This document shows positions 1 to 6,778 of a stretch of 20,202 nt of DNA, one piece after another. Below the pieces are notes generated by a model that saw only the letters and a program-made list of their open reading frames with translations, was not told the origin of the DNA and did not search any database. The stretch covers positions 1 to 20,202 of the forward strand of contig FR902888.1 in assembly GCA_000438155.1 (NCBI GenBank), in the 5' to 3' direction. How positions within the stretch are numbered: the first letter of the stretch is position 1; each line of letters starts with the position of its first letter. A program made the position numbers and the translations under genes. The stretch is from Firmicutes bacterium CAG:95. GTDB lineage: Bacteria > Bacillota > Clostridia > Lachnospirales > Lachnospiraceae.

Positions 1-29
1 AGTTACGATTTTATTATAAACAGCTCTTC

Positions 30-758
30 TTATTCATCCCAGTTATGATATACTGCCTGTACATCATCATCTTCATCCAACAGATCCAACGTTCTCTGCA
101 GATTCTTCACAGCGGTTTCATCGGTGAGTTCTACATAGTTCTGTGGAATCATGGTTACTTCGGAAGATGCCATTTCAATTCCGGCATCCTGCAATGCCTT
201 TAATACGGCATCAAAATCATCCGGGGATGTAAGAATTTCAAAGCTGTCCTCTTCTTCTGCAAAATCCTCTGCGCCTGCATCTAAAGCAAGCATCATCAGC
301 TCATCTGCATCTCCATCGTATTCTTCCTTATCAATGATGATCTGCCCCTTCTTGTCAAACATAAAGGAAACACATCCCGGTGTACCCACATTACCATTGC
401 CTTTGGTAAATGCATTACGTACATTGGCTGCAGTACGGTTCTGGTTATCGGTAAGTGCATCCACGATGATGGCAATTCCGTTCGGTCCGTATCCTTCATA
501 TGTGACGTATTTGTAGTTAACACTTCCGTCATCTCCGGCTGCTTTCTTAATACCACGGTCAATGGTATCGTTCGGCATATTGTTAGCCTTTGCTTTCGCG
601 ATAACCTGTGCAAGCTTGGAATTGTTCGCCGGGTCCGGTCCGCCTTCCTTTACAGCAACTGCAATTTCCCTGCCGATAATGGTAAAAACCTTCCCCTTTG
701 CTGCGTCATTCTTCTCCTTCTTATGCTTAATGTTTGCAAATTTTGAATGTCCTGACAT
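30..758 (-). CDS. yebC: YebC/PmpR (TACO1) family protein
   Basis: A full-length 242-residue member of the YebC/PmpR/TACO1 family. The N-terminus carries the family signature, MSGHSKFANIKHKKEK, followed by the conserved AAKGKVFTIIGREI helix. The centre has the NMPNDTIDRGIKKA and YEGYGPNG segments, and the C-terminal third is acidic. Bacterial members have been described both as DNA-binding regulators and, more recently, as ribosome-associated factors that relieve stalling at difficult motifs; the sequence cannot separate these roles. The start is supported by a GAGGAG ribosome site 7 nt upstream. It lies 20 nt behind the CBS-domain gene and is probably the last gene of the rex-led cluster. No clear terminator is visible in the 29 bases downstream. 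Confidence 0.95.
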   Translation of the reverse strand: MSGHSKFANIKHKKEKNDAAKGKVFTIIGREIAVAVKEGGPDPANNSKLAQVIAKAKANNMPNDTIDRGIKKAAGDDGSVNYKYVTYEGYGPNGIAIIVDALTDNQNRTAANVRNAFTKGNGNVGTPGCVSFMFDKKGQIIIDKEEYDGDADELMMLALDAGAEDFAEEEDSFEILTSPDDFDAVLKALQDAGIEMASSEVTMIPQNYVELTDETAVKNLQRTLDLLDEDDDVQAVYHNWDE

Positions 759-778
759 ACCTGTACTCCTCTTTTCAT

Positions 779-1672
779 CTATTCGTTTTTTATAGTGATA
801 TTTTGCTGCAGCTCCTGTTTCTTTTTCGTAACAAGAACACTCTTTATCATCTTATGCTCTACAGACAGAATTTTGAAATTATATCCATCCACATCTACGG
901 AAAAGTCTTCGTTTTCCTCCGGAATCTTATCCATCTTAGAGATCATAAAGCCATTTAATGTTTCAAATTCCTCCTCATGGAAGGAAATGTGGAATCGTTC
1001 CTCCAGTTCCTTAAGCGGCGTAATTCCATCAATAATATATTCATCCTTATTGCCGGTTTCTTCAATATACTGTTCATCCTCGTCATATTCATCCTGAATA
1101 TTGCCCACGATTTCTTCCAGAATATCTTCCATGGCAAGAACACCCTTGGTCTGTCCATATTCATCCACGACAATCACCATCTGGGTTTTGGTCTTCTGCA
1201 TCATCCGGAACAGATCAGCAATATTCTTAGTCTCCGGAATCACCATTGCTTCACGCAGAAGTCCTTCGATGCTTCCGACACACTTCCCTGCATTTTCTTC
1301 CTTGCGGTCTGCTACAATGGCATCACGGAAATGCAGGATTCCGACAATTTCATCAATATTTTCATGATAAACCGGGAATCGGCTTTTCCCAGCATCCAGC
1401 ATCTGGGTTATGGCGTCCTCCAACCGGGTATCCTGCTCAATGGCAAGAATGTTCTTACGGTTCGTCATGATATCCTTTGCCTCTTTATCTCCGAACTCAA
1501 AAATGTTCGTAATCATTTCTGCTTCCGTCGCCTGAAAAACACCCTGCTCATGTCCTTCGTTCACCATGGAAATAATTTCCTCAGTTACATGATCCGAATT
1601 ATCACTGCCAAGCTTTTTCAGGTGATGCCAGAAATTCTTTACGGAATTTGCCGAAGATGCATCATCGTCCAT
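779..1672 (-). CDS. CorC/HlyC-type CBS-domain protein without a membrane domain
   Basis: A 297-residue soluble protein. A CBS pair lies at about residues 64-122 and 136-192, including DIMTNRKNI, KSRFPVYHENIDEIVGIL and VDEYGQTKGVLAMEDILEE. A CorC/HlyC-type C-terminal domain covers about 208-285. It lacks the N-terminal DUF21/CNNM transmembrane domain of most Firmicute 'hemolysin' homologues and so resembles proteobacterial CorC, which is linked to Mg/Co efflux. CBS pairs usually bind adenine nucleotides, so it may sense energy or nucleotide state. Its true function is unknown, and 'hemolysin' would be misleading. The start is set by AAAGGAG 8 nt upstream. It sits between mazF and yebC with gaps of 79 and 20 nt. 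Confidence 0.9.
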   Translation of the reverse strand: MDDDASSANSVKNFWHHLKKLGSDNSDHVTEEIISMVNEGHEQGVFQATEAEMITNIFEFGDKEAKDIMTNRKNILAIEQDTRLEDAITQMLDAGKSRFPVYHENIDEIVGILHFRDAIVADRKEENAGKCVGSIEGLLREAMVIPETKNIADLFRMMQKTKTQMVIVVDEYGQTKGVLAMEDILEEIVGNIQDEYDEDEQYIEETGNKDEYIIDGITPLKELEERFHISFHEEEFETLNGFMISKMDKIPEENEDFSVDVDGYNFKILSVEHKMIKSVLVTKKKQELQQNITIKNE

Positions 1673-1751
1673 TTTTTCATCTCCTTTGTAAAGTATAAAA
1701 CATCAAAATAAACTATACCATTTCCTCTTTGTATCGTCAAGCAGACTGCAC

Positions 1752-2093
1752 TTATGTACCCAGCTCCAGGCTGATCATCAGTCCTTTGTTTACCTGACGC
1801 ATCATATCTTCATCCAAATGACACACACGGTCCTTCAGCCTTCTTTTATCAACGGTCCGTAATTGTTCTAATAAAATCACTGAATCACGTTCCATATCAT
1901 ACCGTTTTGCACTCAGCTCGATGTGCGTTGGAAGCTTTGCTTTATTCTGTTTTGAGGTGATAGCTGCAACAATGATCGTCGGGCTGTGTTTATTCCCCAC
2001 ATCATTCTGCACAATCAGTACAGGACGGATTCCTCCCTGTTCCGAACCCACCACCGGTCTTAAGTCACAATAATATACATCTCCACGTCTCAT
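1752..2093 (-). CDS. PemK/MazF-family endoribonuclease toxin, no visible antitoxin
   Basis: A 113-residue protein of normal MazF length. It opens with MRRGDVYYCDL and has the conserved GGIRPVLIVQND block (R23, P24) and an AAITS motif (T46, S47). In the family the Arg and Thr/Ser of these two blocks form the RNA-cleavage site, so the protein looks catalytically intact. MazF enzymes cut single-stranded mRNA at short motifs and are normally held by a MazE antitoxin encoded just upstream. Here the 78 bases upstream contain only a hairpin, and the next gene is nnr. The ribosome site is GAAGGGAT before the ATG. The gene sits in a same-strand metabolic cluster. Family assignment is firm; toxicity is not shown. 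Confidence 0.92.
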   Translation of the reverse strand: MRRGDVYYCDLRPVVGSEQGGIRPVLIVQNDVGNKHSPTIIVAAITSKQNKAKLPTHIELSAKRYDMERDSVILLEQLRTVDKRRLKDRVCHLDEDMMRQVNKGLMISLELGT

Positions 2094-2134
2094 AACTATC
2101 CCTTCGTTCCAAACTGGTTTCCTTTTTCAGTAGT

Positions 2135-2166
2135 AAGTATAGCCGGATTGTCCGAAAGGTATACTT
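2135..2166 (-). promoter_or_regulatory. Hairpin in the mazF leader
   Basis: Between the nnr stop and the mazF start, outer arms AAGTATA (2135-2141) and TATACTT (2160-2166) enclose a perfect inner stem CGGA/TCCG (2144-2147, 2151-2154) with a 3-nt loop. No U-run follows, so it is unlikely to be a terminator. It could be an RNA-processing or translational-control element, or a protein-binding dyad. Only the base pairing is visible. Confidence 0.4.
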
Positions 2167-2171
2167 TGAAT

Positions 2172-3701
2172 TTATTCAAGATATGTCCACAGATTTTCAA
2201 TGAGATCGGAAGCAATCATACCATGCTTTCCTTTCTTTAATGCTGCTTCATCTCCCGCAAGTCCATGAAGGAAAACACCCTTTGAGGCTGCTTCAAAAGC
2301 CGGAAGCCCCTGTGCCAGAAGGCTTCCGATCACCCCGGTCAGTACATCACCGCTCCCTGCCGTTGCCATTCCATCATTGCCAGTGGAATTCAGATACAGG
2401 GCTGCCCCATCCGTAACCACTGTACAGGCATCCTTGGAAACCAGAATGCAGTGGCTCTGTTCCTGAAAGGTGCGTATTGCCTTCTCACGCTCCTGCTCAT
2501 AATCCGTCATGGTAAGTCCTGACAGCCGTAAAAACTCTCCCGGATGCGGGGTCAGTATCACCGACTGCTTTGATGCTTTTTCCCTCACAAGCTCCATTAG
2601 TTCCTGATCCTCTGCAAGCAGATTCAGTGCATCCGCATCCAGTACCGTTGGGAGATGTGACGCACGAAGCAGACCTGTAAGAGTTTCCTTTGCTTCTTCC
2701 GATGTTCCGATTCCGGGACCGGCCACCAGTACATCTGCCCATTCCAGATCCTTCACCGGATCCGTTGCTATCATAGCTTCCGGAAGTACCGTCCGCAGTA
2801 AGGTATGGTTTGTTTCTTCTGTCAGAACCTTCAGCATGCCCGCTCCGGAACAGAGAACCGCTCTTGCACAAAGAAGTGCCGCTCCACTCATTTCACGGCT
2901 TCCGGCATGTAACAGAACCTTTCCGAAGGTTCCCTTATGTCCGGATGTTTTTCTTTGCGGTAACAGATCCTTCGCTTCTTCCTTCTCATAGGTAAAAGCC
3001 GTTTCTGCACAGATGCCGTAATTTTCAATTCCCACATCCCGCAGATAAACCCTTCCGCAATACTCTTTTCCTGGATACAGGAGATGTGCCTTTTTCAGAT
3101 ACTGGAAGGTCACCGTCAGATCCGCTTTCACAGCTGCCCCGCATACGGCTCCCGTATTGGTATCAATTCCGCTCGGAAGATCCACGGCACAGATCACCGG
3201 AGCAGCTTTATTCAGACGTTCTGCACCAGTTATTTCACCGCCAAAAGAACTGCCCCTTTGGAAACTGCGTCTGTATTCATTCATCTTATGAATCATCTCA
3301 CGGGTTTCCTCCCGTACCTCCCCGGTAATCCCGATTCCAAGCAAGGCATCTATAATGATATCATATTCTCCATCCGGCCATGTGTCACAGATGGAAAACC
3401 CCAAATGCAGCAGGATCTCCCTCTGCTTTCCGGCTTCTTCCGAATAATTCCCCTGTAGCTGGAAAAAGGTCACCTGCCGGCCTGCCTTTGCAAGGAGACG
3501 TCCGATAGCCAGTCCATCTCCTCCATTATTTCCTTTTCCTGCCACAATCAGTATCCGGTTCCGGTCAGGATAACGCTTGATAATCACCTCTGCAACAGCC
3601 AGTGCCGCTCTCTCCATTAATACCATGGATGGTATTCCTGTCTGCCTGGTCGTTCCATAATCACACGCTTTCATTTCTGCCGATGTTACTACATATTTCA
3701 T
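2172..3701 (-). CDS. nnr: Bifunctional NAD(P)H-hydrate epimerase / ADP-dependent dehydratase
   Basis: A 509-residue fusion with the usual bacterial layout. An N-terminal YjeF epimerase domain (about 1-230) carries GKGNNGGDG at 55-63 and the VDLPSGIDTNTG segment at 173-184. A C-terminal ribokinase-like dehydratase domain (about 245-505) has TPHPGEF at 384-390 and AGSGD at 448-452, with D452 as the likely catalytic base. Together they interconvert R- and S-NAD(P)HX and dehydrate damaged NADHX/NADPHX back to NAD(P)H. A Ser/Gly-rich insert at about 145-165 separates the two halves of the epimerase core. The ATG follows GAGGTGG by 4 nt. The link to rex, an NADH/NAD+ sensor, in the same cluster makes metabolic sense. 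Confidence 0.95.
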   Translation of the reverse strand: MKYVVTSAEMKACDYGTTRQTGIPSMVLMERAALAVAEVIIKRYPDRNRILIVAGKGNNGGDGLAIGRLLAKAGRQVTFFQLQGNYSEEAGKQREILLHLGFSICDTWPDGEYDIIIDALLGIGITGEVREETREMIHKMNEYRRSFQRGSSFGGEITGAERLNKAAPVICAVDLPSGIDTNTGAVCGAAVKADLTVTFQYLKKAHLLYPGKEYCGRVYLRDVGIENYGICAETAFTYEKEEAKDLLPQRKTSGHKGTFGKVLLHAGSREMSGAALLCARAVLCSGAGMLKVLTEETNHTLLRTVLPEAMIATDPVKDLEWADVLVAGPGIGTSEEAKETLTGLLRASHLPTVLDADALNLLAEDQELMELVREKASKQSVILTPHPGEFLRLSGLTMTDYEQEREKAIRTFQEQSHCILVSKDACTVVTDGAALYLNSTGNDGMATAGSGDVLTGVIGSLLAQGLPAFEAASKGVFLHGLAGDEAALKKGKHGMIASDLIENLWTYLE

Positions 3702-3739
3702 TCTGCCACCTCACTTTCTGCTGCGGATGTAATTCTACA

Positions 3740-3786
3740 GATATAAGGCAGGCAGTGGTTTTCTTTCTTCCACTGCCTGTATATCT
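3740..3786. terminator. Strong hairpin between the coiled-coil gene and nnr
   Basis: Perfect 10-bp arms CAGGCAGTGG (3749-3758) and CCACTGCCTG (3770-3779) flank an 11-nt pyrimidine-rich loop, and further AGATAT/ATATCT pairing (3740-3745, 3781-3786) lies outside an internal bulge. On the minus strand no proper U-run follows, so it may be a weak terminator or an attenuating or processing hairpin that lowers expression of the downstream nnr-mazF-yebC part. Confidence 0.45.
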
Positions 3787-3873
3787 TATGTCTTATCTGT
3801 TTTCTTTTCTGACAATGACTCTTTCTTTTCCGATCCTTCTGCTTTGCTGTGATCCGGATTTTGCATTACTGAA

Positions 3874-4521
3874 TCATTTTTTTACGGTCTCAGCAGTAAA
3901 TGCTTCGGTCTGTACTGAATAGTTACCATATTTCATATCAAAGATCTCAATCACCTCAGCACCAAAGATATCGTGCATATAGGAATACAGCTCCTGATTC
4001 ATCTGTTCCATTTCCTGCTTACGAATGAGACGTTTCTTTAATTCAACCCGGATCGCCGCTACCCATTTGGCCGTCTCTTCGATTTCTGTCTCATTGGTCT
4101 TTAAGGTATCATAACAGATATCCATGGTCTGCAGCATCAGCTCACGGTTCACCCGGTCAATCTCCCCGGGCAGTTCAATAAGCTGATCCTCATACATGGT
4201 AAGCCGCTCATTACATTCATTAATAAGCCGCTTGTTGTCTTCCATTTTTTTCAATGCCTTTTGATTATTACCCTCAGCAGTACCTTCGGCATTTTCTACG
4301 ATTTCCTGCATCAGCTTTTTCTTAAGACGCTTGATATCCTTACTCTCTGTAGTCGCCTTTCCCTGCTTTTTCAGAAGATCATTGAGTTCTTCTTCAAGGC
4401 GCAGGATCGTCTTGTTCGGATTCGTCTGCGTAAACAGCCGGTGCCATTTATTATCCAGAGTCAGTATTGGTATTTTCTTTTCTTTTAATGCAGGAGAATA
4501 GATTTCATCCTTTCTCGACAT
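3874..4521 (-). CDS. Coiled-coil protein of unknown function
   Basis: A 215-residue, highly charged protein with no signal peptide or membrane segment and no family I recognise. Residues 1-35 form a short non-helical start containing PILTLDNKWHRLF. Long Lys/Glu/Leu-rich helical stretches follow at about 38-75, 88-135 and 140-185, strongly suggesting a coiled coil. The C-terminal 30 residues return to a mixed composition (FGAEVIEIFDMKYGNYSV). It starts 56 nt downstream of rex on the same strand, with GAGG about 11 nt before the ATG, so it is probably co-transcribed with rex. It could be a structural or scaffold protein. No enzymatic motif is visible and I assign no function. Confidence 0.8.
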   Translation of the reverse strand: MSRKDEIYSPALKEKKIPILTLDNKWHRLFTQTNPNKTILRLEEELNDLLKKQGKATTESKDIKRLKKKLMQEIVENAEGTAEGNNQKALKKMEDNKRLINECNERLTMYEDQLIELPGEIDRVNRELMLQTMDICYDTLKTNETEIEETAKWVAAIRVELKKRLIRKQEMEQMNQELYSYMHDIFGAEVIEIFDMKYGNYSVQTEAFTAETVKK

Positions 4522-4577
4522 ACCATCACCATCCTCATTTATTCGTTACTGTTCCCCGTATCTCGTCCCGGCAGTCT

Positions 4578-5222
4578 CTATTCCTCTTTTTCGGTTTCGT
4601 AGCGGTTAATGTTATAGGTAAGCTTCATTAAGGAATCCGACAGATGAACATTCTCTACCTGAATCTCTTTCGAGAGATTTAAATCAATGTGGGCAAAGTT
4701 CCAGATTCCTTTGATATCCTGTCTGGCAAGCCGCTCTGCAACCTCTAATGCATTGTCCTTCGGAATGGTTAAAACAGCAATATCAATTTCATTTTCTTTG
4801 ACAAAGGTTTCCAGCTCCTCCATGGGCTGTACCTCAAGATCACGGATCTTCTTTCCAAATAACGCCGGATTATTGTCAAAGATTCCACGGAAGAGGAAGC
4901 CTCGCCGCTCAAAATTCATGTAATTGGCAAGCGCCTGACCCAGGTTTCCGGCTCCGATAATAATCAGATTGTGTGTCTTATGAAGCCCTAAGATCTTGCC
5001 AATCTCTTCATACAGGTACTCCACCTTGTAACCATATCCCTGCTGTCCAAATCCTCCGAAATTATTAAAATCCTGCCGGATCTGGGATGCCGTCACCTTC
5101 ATAATCGCACTCAGTTCCTGTGATGAAATCCGTTCAATTCCATCGTCCTTCAGTTCTCCCAGATAGCGAAAATATCTGGGCAGACGGCCGATTACCGCCT
5201 GTGAAATTTCTTTATTATCCAA
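4578..5222 (-). CDS. rex: Redox-sensing transcriptional repressor Rex
   Basis: A 214-residue Rex, the normal family length. The N-terminal winged helix (about 1-80) contains the recognition-helix region SQIRQDFNNFGGFGQQGYGY. The Rossmann domain carries GAGNLG at 90-95 for NADH/NAD+ binding, and the C-terminal helix mediates domain swapping in the dimer. Rex represses fermentation and NADH-reoxidation genes when NADH/NAD+ is low and is released by NADH. The start codon is TTG: no ATG or GTG lies between it and an in-frame TGA upstream, and a GGGGGG ribosome site sits 7 nt before it. A Rex-type operator overlaps its own promoter. Confidence 0.96.
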   Translation of the reverse strand: MDNKEISQAVIGRLPRYFRYLGELKDDGIERISSQELSAIMKVTASQIRQDFNNFGGFGQQGYGYKVEYLYEEIGKILGLHKTHNLIIIGAGNLGQALANYMNFERRGFLFRGIFDNNPALFGKKIRDLEVQPMEELETFVKENEIDIAVLTIPKDNALEVAERLARQDIKGIWNFAHIDLNLSKEIQVENVHLSDSLMKLTYNINRYETEKEE

Positions 5223-5263
5223 TGGAGTTCCCCCCTGATTGATTATTCATTCCCTCATGTTTA

Positions 5264-5292
5264 ATTTTAGTACACTGTTAAAACCTTGTCAA
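5264..5292 (-). promoter_or_regulatory. rex promoter, sigma-A type
   Basis: On the minus strand a perfect -35 TTGACA (5287-5292) and -10 TAAAAT (5264-5269) are separated by exactly 17 nt. The promoter lies about 40 bp upstream of the rex TTG start and probably drives the whole rex-to-yebC cluster. Confidence 0.8.
5275..5292 (-). promoter_or_regulatory. Putative Rex operator (ROP)
   Basis: The minus-strand sequence TTGACAAGGTTTTAACAG matches the Rex consensus TTGTTAA-N4-TTAACAA at 11 of 14 defined positions. It overlaps the -35 and spacer of the rex promoter, where a bound repressor would block polymerase. This predicts autoregulation by NADH/NAD+ ratio. Confidence 0.7.
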
Positions 5293-5325
5293 TGTACTGC
5301 CGTTAGCTGATTTTCATTCTTCTCC

Positions 5326-5370
5326 ACTCAAAAATGATCCACCGGATCATTTTCTCATATGCATGGCAAC
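5326..5370 (-). repeat. 45-bp dispersed repeat, copy 1 (icd 3' side)
   Basis: A 45-bp element that recurs at 12444-12488 with only two differences. On the minus strand it begins GTTGCCATGCATATGAG and continues into a 10-bp stem AAAATGATCC/GGATCATTTT with a 3-nt loop (5331-5353) and a following T-run. It starts 4 nt after the terminator stem at 5375-5401. Its hairpin could act as a second, tandem terminator. It may be a miniature dispersed element. Confidence 0.8.
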
Positions 5371-5372
5371 AT

Positions 5373-5401
5373 AAAAATGACGGGTAAGACACCCGCCATT
5401 T
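5373..5401 (-). terminator. Intrinsic terminator downstream of icd
   Basis: On the minus strand an 11-bp stem (5375-5385 with 5391-5401, one G-U pair, 5-nt loop GTCTT) is followed by five U's. It lies about 115 nt beyond the icd stop codon, at the end of the structured segment 5438-5508. Confidence 0.75.
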
Positions 5402-5405
5402 GGTG

Positions 5406-5508
5406 GACCCGGGTCTTTCGACCAGCCCAATGATTTAACGCGTTTCCACGCGACAGATTCCTATCTGCATTATCATGTATTGATGATGTTGGGGGCAAAA
5501 GCCCCAAC
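5406..5508 (-). ncRNA. Multi-hairpin structured segment in the icd 3' region
   Basis: Read on minus, consecutive hairpins follow the icd stop. They are GTTGGGG/CCCCAAC (5488-5494, 5502-5508), CAGAT-AGGA-ATCTG (5454-5467), CGCGT-GGAA-ACGCG (5439-5452) and GGTC-GAAA-GACC (5412-5423), the last overlapping a 10-bp GACCCGGGTC palindrome (5406-5415). Two loops (GGAA, GAAA) are GNRA tetraloops only in the minus-strand RNA, matching the direction of icd transcription. This points to a folded 3' UTR or small RNA. I cannot match it to a known RNA family. Being a stack of chance stems is the alternative. Confidence 0.5.
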
Positions 5509-5516
5509 TATGATGC

Positions 5517-6725
5517 CTACAGCAATTCCTCCAACGTCTCACGGATTGCCTTAATGAACTCGAGACTGTTTAAGATCACCGGATGCTCACATGTAGAGAT
5601 CAGGGAAAGGCTTTTGGTCATCTTACCGTCCTCGACGGTCTTAATGCAGGCCTTCTCCAGTTTGTCTGCGAATTCCATCAGTTCCCTGTTTCCATCCAGT
5701 TCTCCACGCTTACGCAGTGCGCCCGTCCATGCAAAAATGGTTGCGATGGAGTTTGTTGAGGTCTCTTCTCCCTTTAAATGCTTGTAGTAATGGCGCTGCA
5801 CCGTGCCGTGCGCTGCCTCATACTCATATACGCCGCTCGGAGAAACAAGTACCGAGGTCATCATGGACAGATCCCCATAGGCAGTTGCCACCATATCAGA
5901 CATCACATCGCCATCGTAGTTCTTGCAGGCCCAGATAAAGCCTCCTTCCGAACGAATGACTCTTGCTACCGCATCATCAATCAGGGTATAAAAATATTCA
6001 ATTCCAAGCTCTTCGAATTTACTCTTGTATTCTGTGTCATAAATCTCCTCAAAAATATCCTTGAAATCATGGTCATATTTCTTGGAGATCGTATCCTTGG
6101 TTGCAAACCATAGATCCTGTTTCGTATCAATCGCATAGTTGAAGCAGGCTCTTGCAAAGCTGCTGATGGACTTATCCGTATTATGGATTCCCTGAATTAC
6201 GCCCGACCCTTCAAAATTATGGATCGTTTCACGGATTTCCGTGCCGTCCTCTGCCGTATAAACAAGCTCTGCCTTTCCTTTGCCTGGAACCTTAATTTCA
6301 ACGTTCTTATAAACATCCCCGTAAGCATGCCTTGCAATAGTAATCGGCTTTGTCCAGTTCTTTACATAAGGGACGATTCCCTTTACCAGAATCGGTGCGC
6401 GGAATACGGTTCCGTCTAAGATCGAACGGATCGTTCCGTTCGGACTCTTCCACATTTCCTTCAGATGATATTCTGTCATTCTGGCTGCATTCGGTGTGAT
6501 GGTTGCACATTTTACGGCAACCCCGTATTTCTTCGTTGCTTCTGCACTGTCTACCGTCACCTGATCGCCGGTTTCATTACGATGTTCCAGACCAAGGTCA
6601 TAATACTCGGTTTTCAGATCAATAAAGGGAAAAAGAAGCTCCTCCTTAATCATCTGCCATAAAATTCGTGTCATTTCATCCCCGTCCATCTCGACTAAGG
6701 GTGTGGTCATTTTAATCTTGTCCAT
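5517..6725 (-). CDS. icd: NADP-dependent isocitrate dehydrogenase, eukaryotic-like subfamily
   Basis: A 402-residue enzyme that oxidatively decarboxylates isocitrate to 2-oxoglutarate with NADP+. It is co-linear with the N-terminus of human cytosolic IDH1 rather than E. coli Icd, with VEMDGDEMTRILW, KCATITPNAAR (72-82), KSPNGTIRSILDGTVFR (93-109) and ARHAYGD (131-137). The substrate arginines therefore fall at R100, R109 and R132, the same numbers as in IDH1. CKNYDGDVMSDMVA supplies the metal-binding aspartates. The ATG follows an AAAGGA site. It lies 53 nt behind the GntR-type regulator and downstream of a Re-citrate-synthase-type gene, which fits a pathway for 2-oxoglutarate and glutamate supply. 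Aconitase is not in the window. Confidence 0.95.
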   Translation of the reverse strand: MDKIKMTTPLVEMDGDEMTRILWQMIKEELLFPFIDLKTEYYDLGLEHRNETGDQVTVDSAEATKKYGVAVKCATITPNAARMTEYHLKEMWKSPNGTIRSILDGTVFRAPILVKGIVPYVKNWTKPITIARHAYGDVYKNVEIKVPGKGKAELVYTAEDGTEIRETIHNFEGSGVIQGIHNTDKSISSFARACFNYAIDTKQDLWFATKDTISKKYDHDFKDIFEEIYDTEYKSKFEELGIEYFYTLIDDAVARVIRSEGGFIWACKNYDGDVMSDMVATAYGDLSMMTSVLVSPSGVYEYEAAHGTVQRHYYKHLKGEETSTNSIATIFAWTGALRKRGELDGNRELMEFADKLEKACIKTVEDGKMTKSLSLISTCEHPVILNSLEFIKAIRETLEELL

Positions 6726-6778
6726 GAATTTTGTCCTTTCCGGTTCTGTTTATTCATCCTGATAACGCTTTTCATTCG

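Noticed and set aside
977..1711. Long plus-strand open frame opposite the CBS-domain gene
   Set aside because: It is antisense to a well-supported gene, has no ribosome site and its composition only mirrors the real reading frame.
2094..2171. Hidden MazE antitoxin upstream of mazF
   Set aside because: The gap is only 78 bp between the nnr stop and the mazF start, and is largely occupied by a hairpin and the ribosome site.
5326..5508. CRISPR array or tandem direct repeats
   Set aside because: The stems differ from each other in sequence and there are no regularly spaced identical repeats.
5438..5508. tRNA or T-box leader
   Set aside because: There is no cloverleaf, no T-loop GTTCGA-type signature and no T-box GGTGGNACC sequence. 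The position is 3' of icd rather than before an aminoacyl-tRNA or amino-acid gene.
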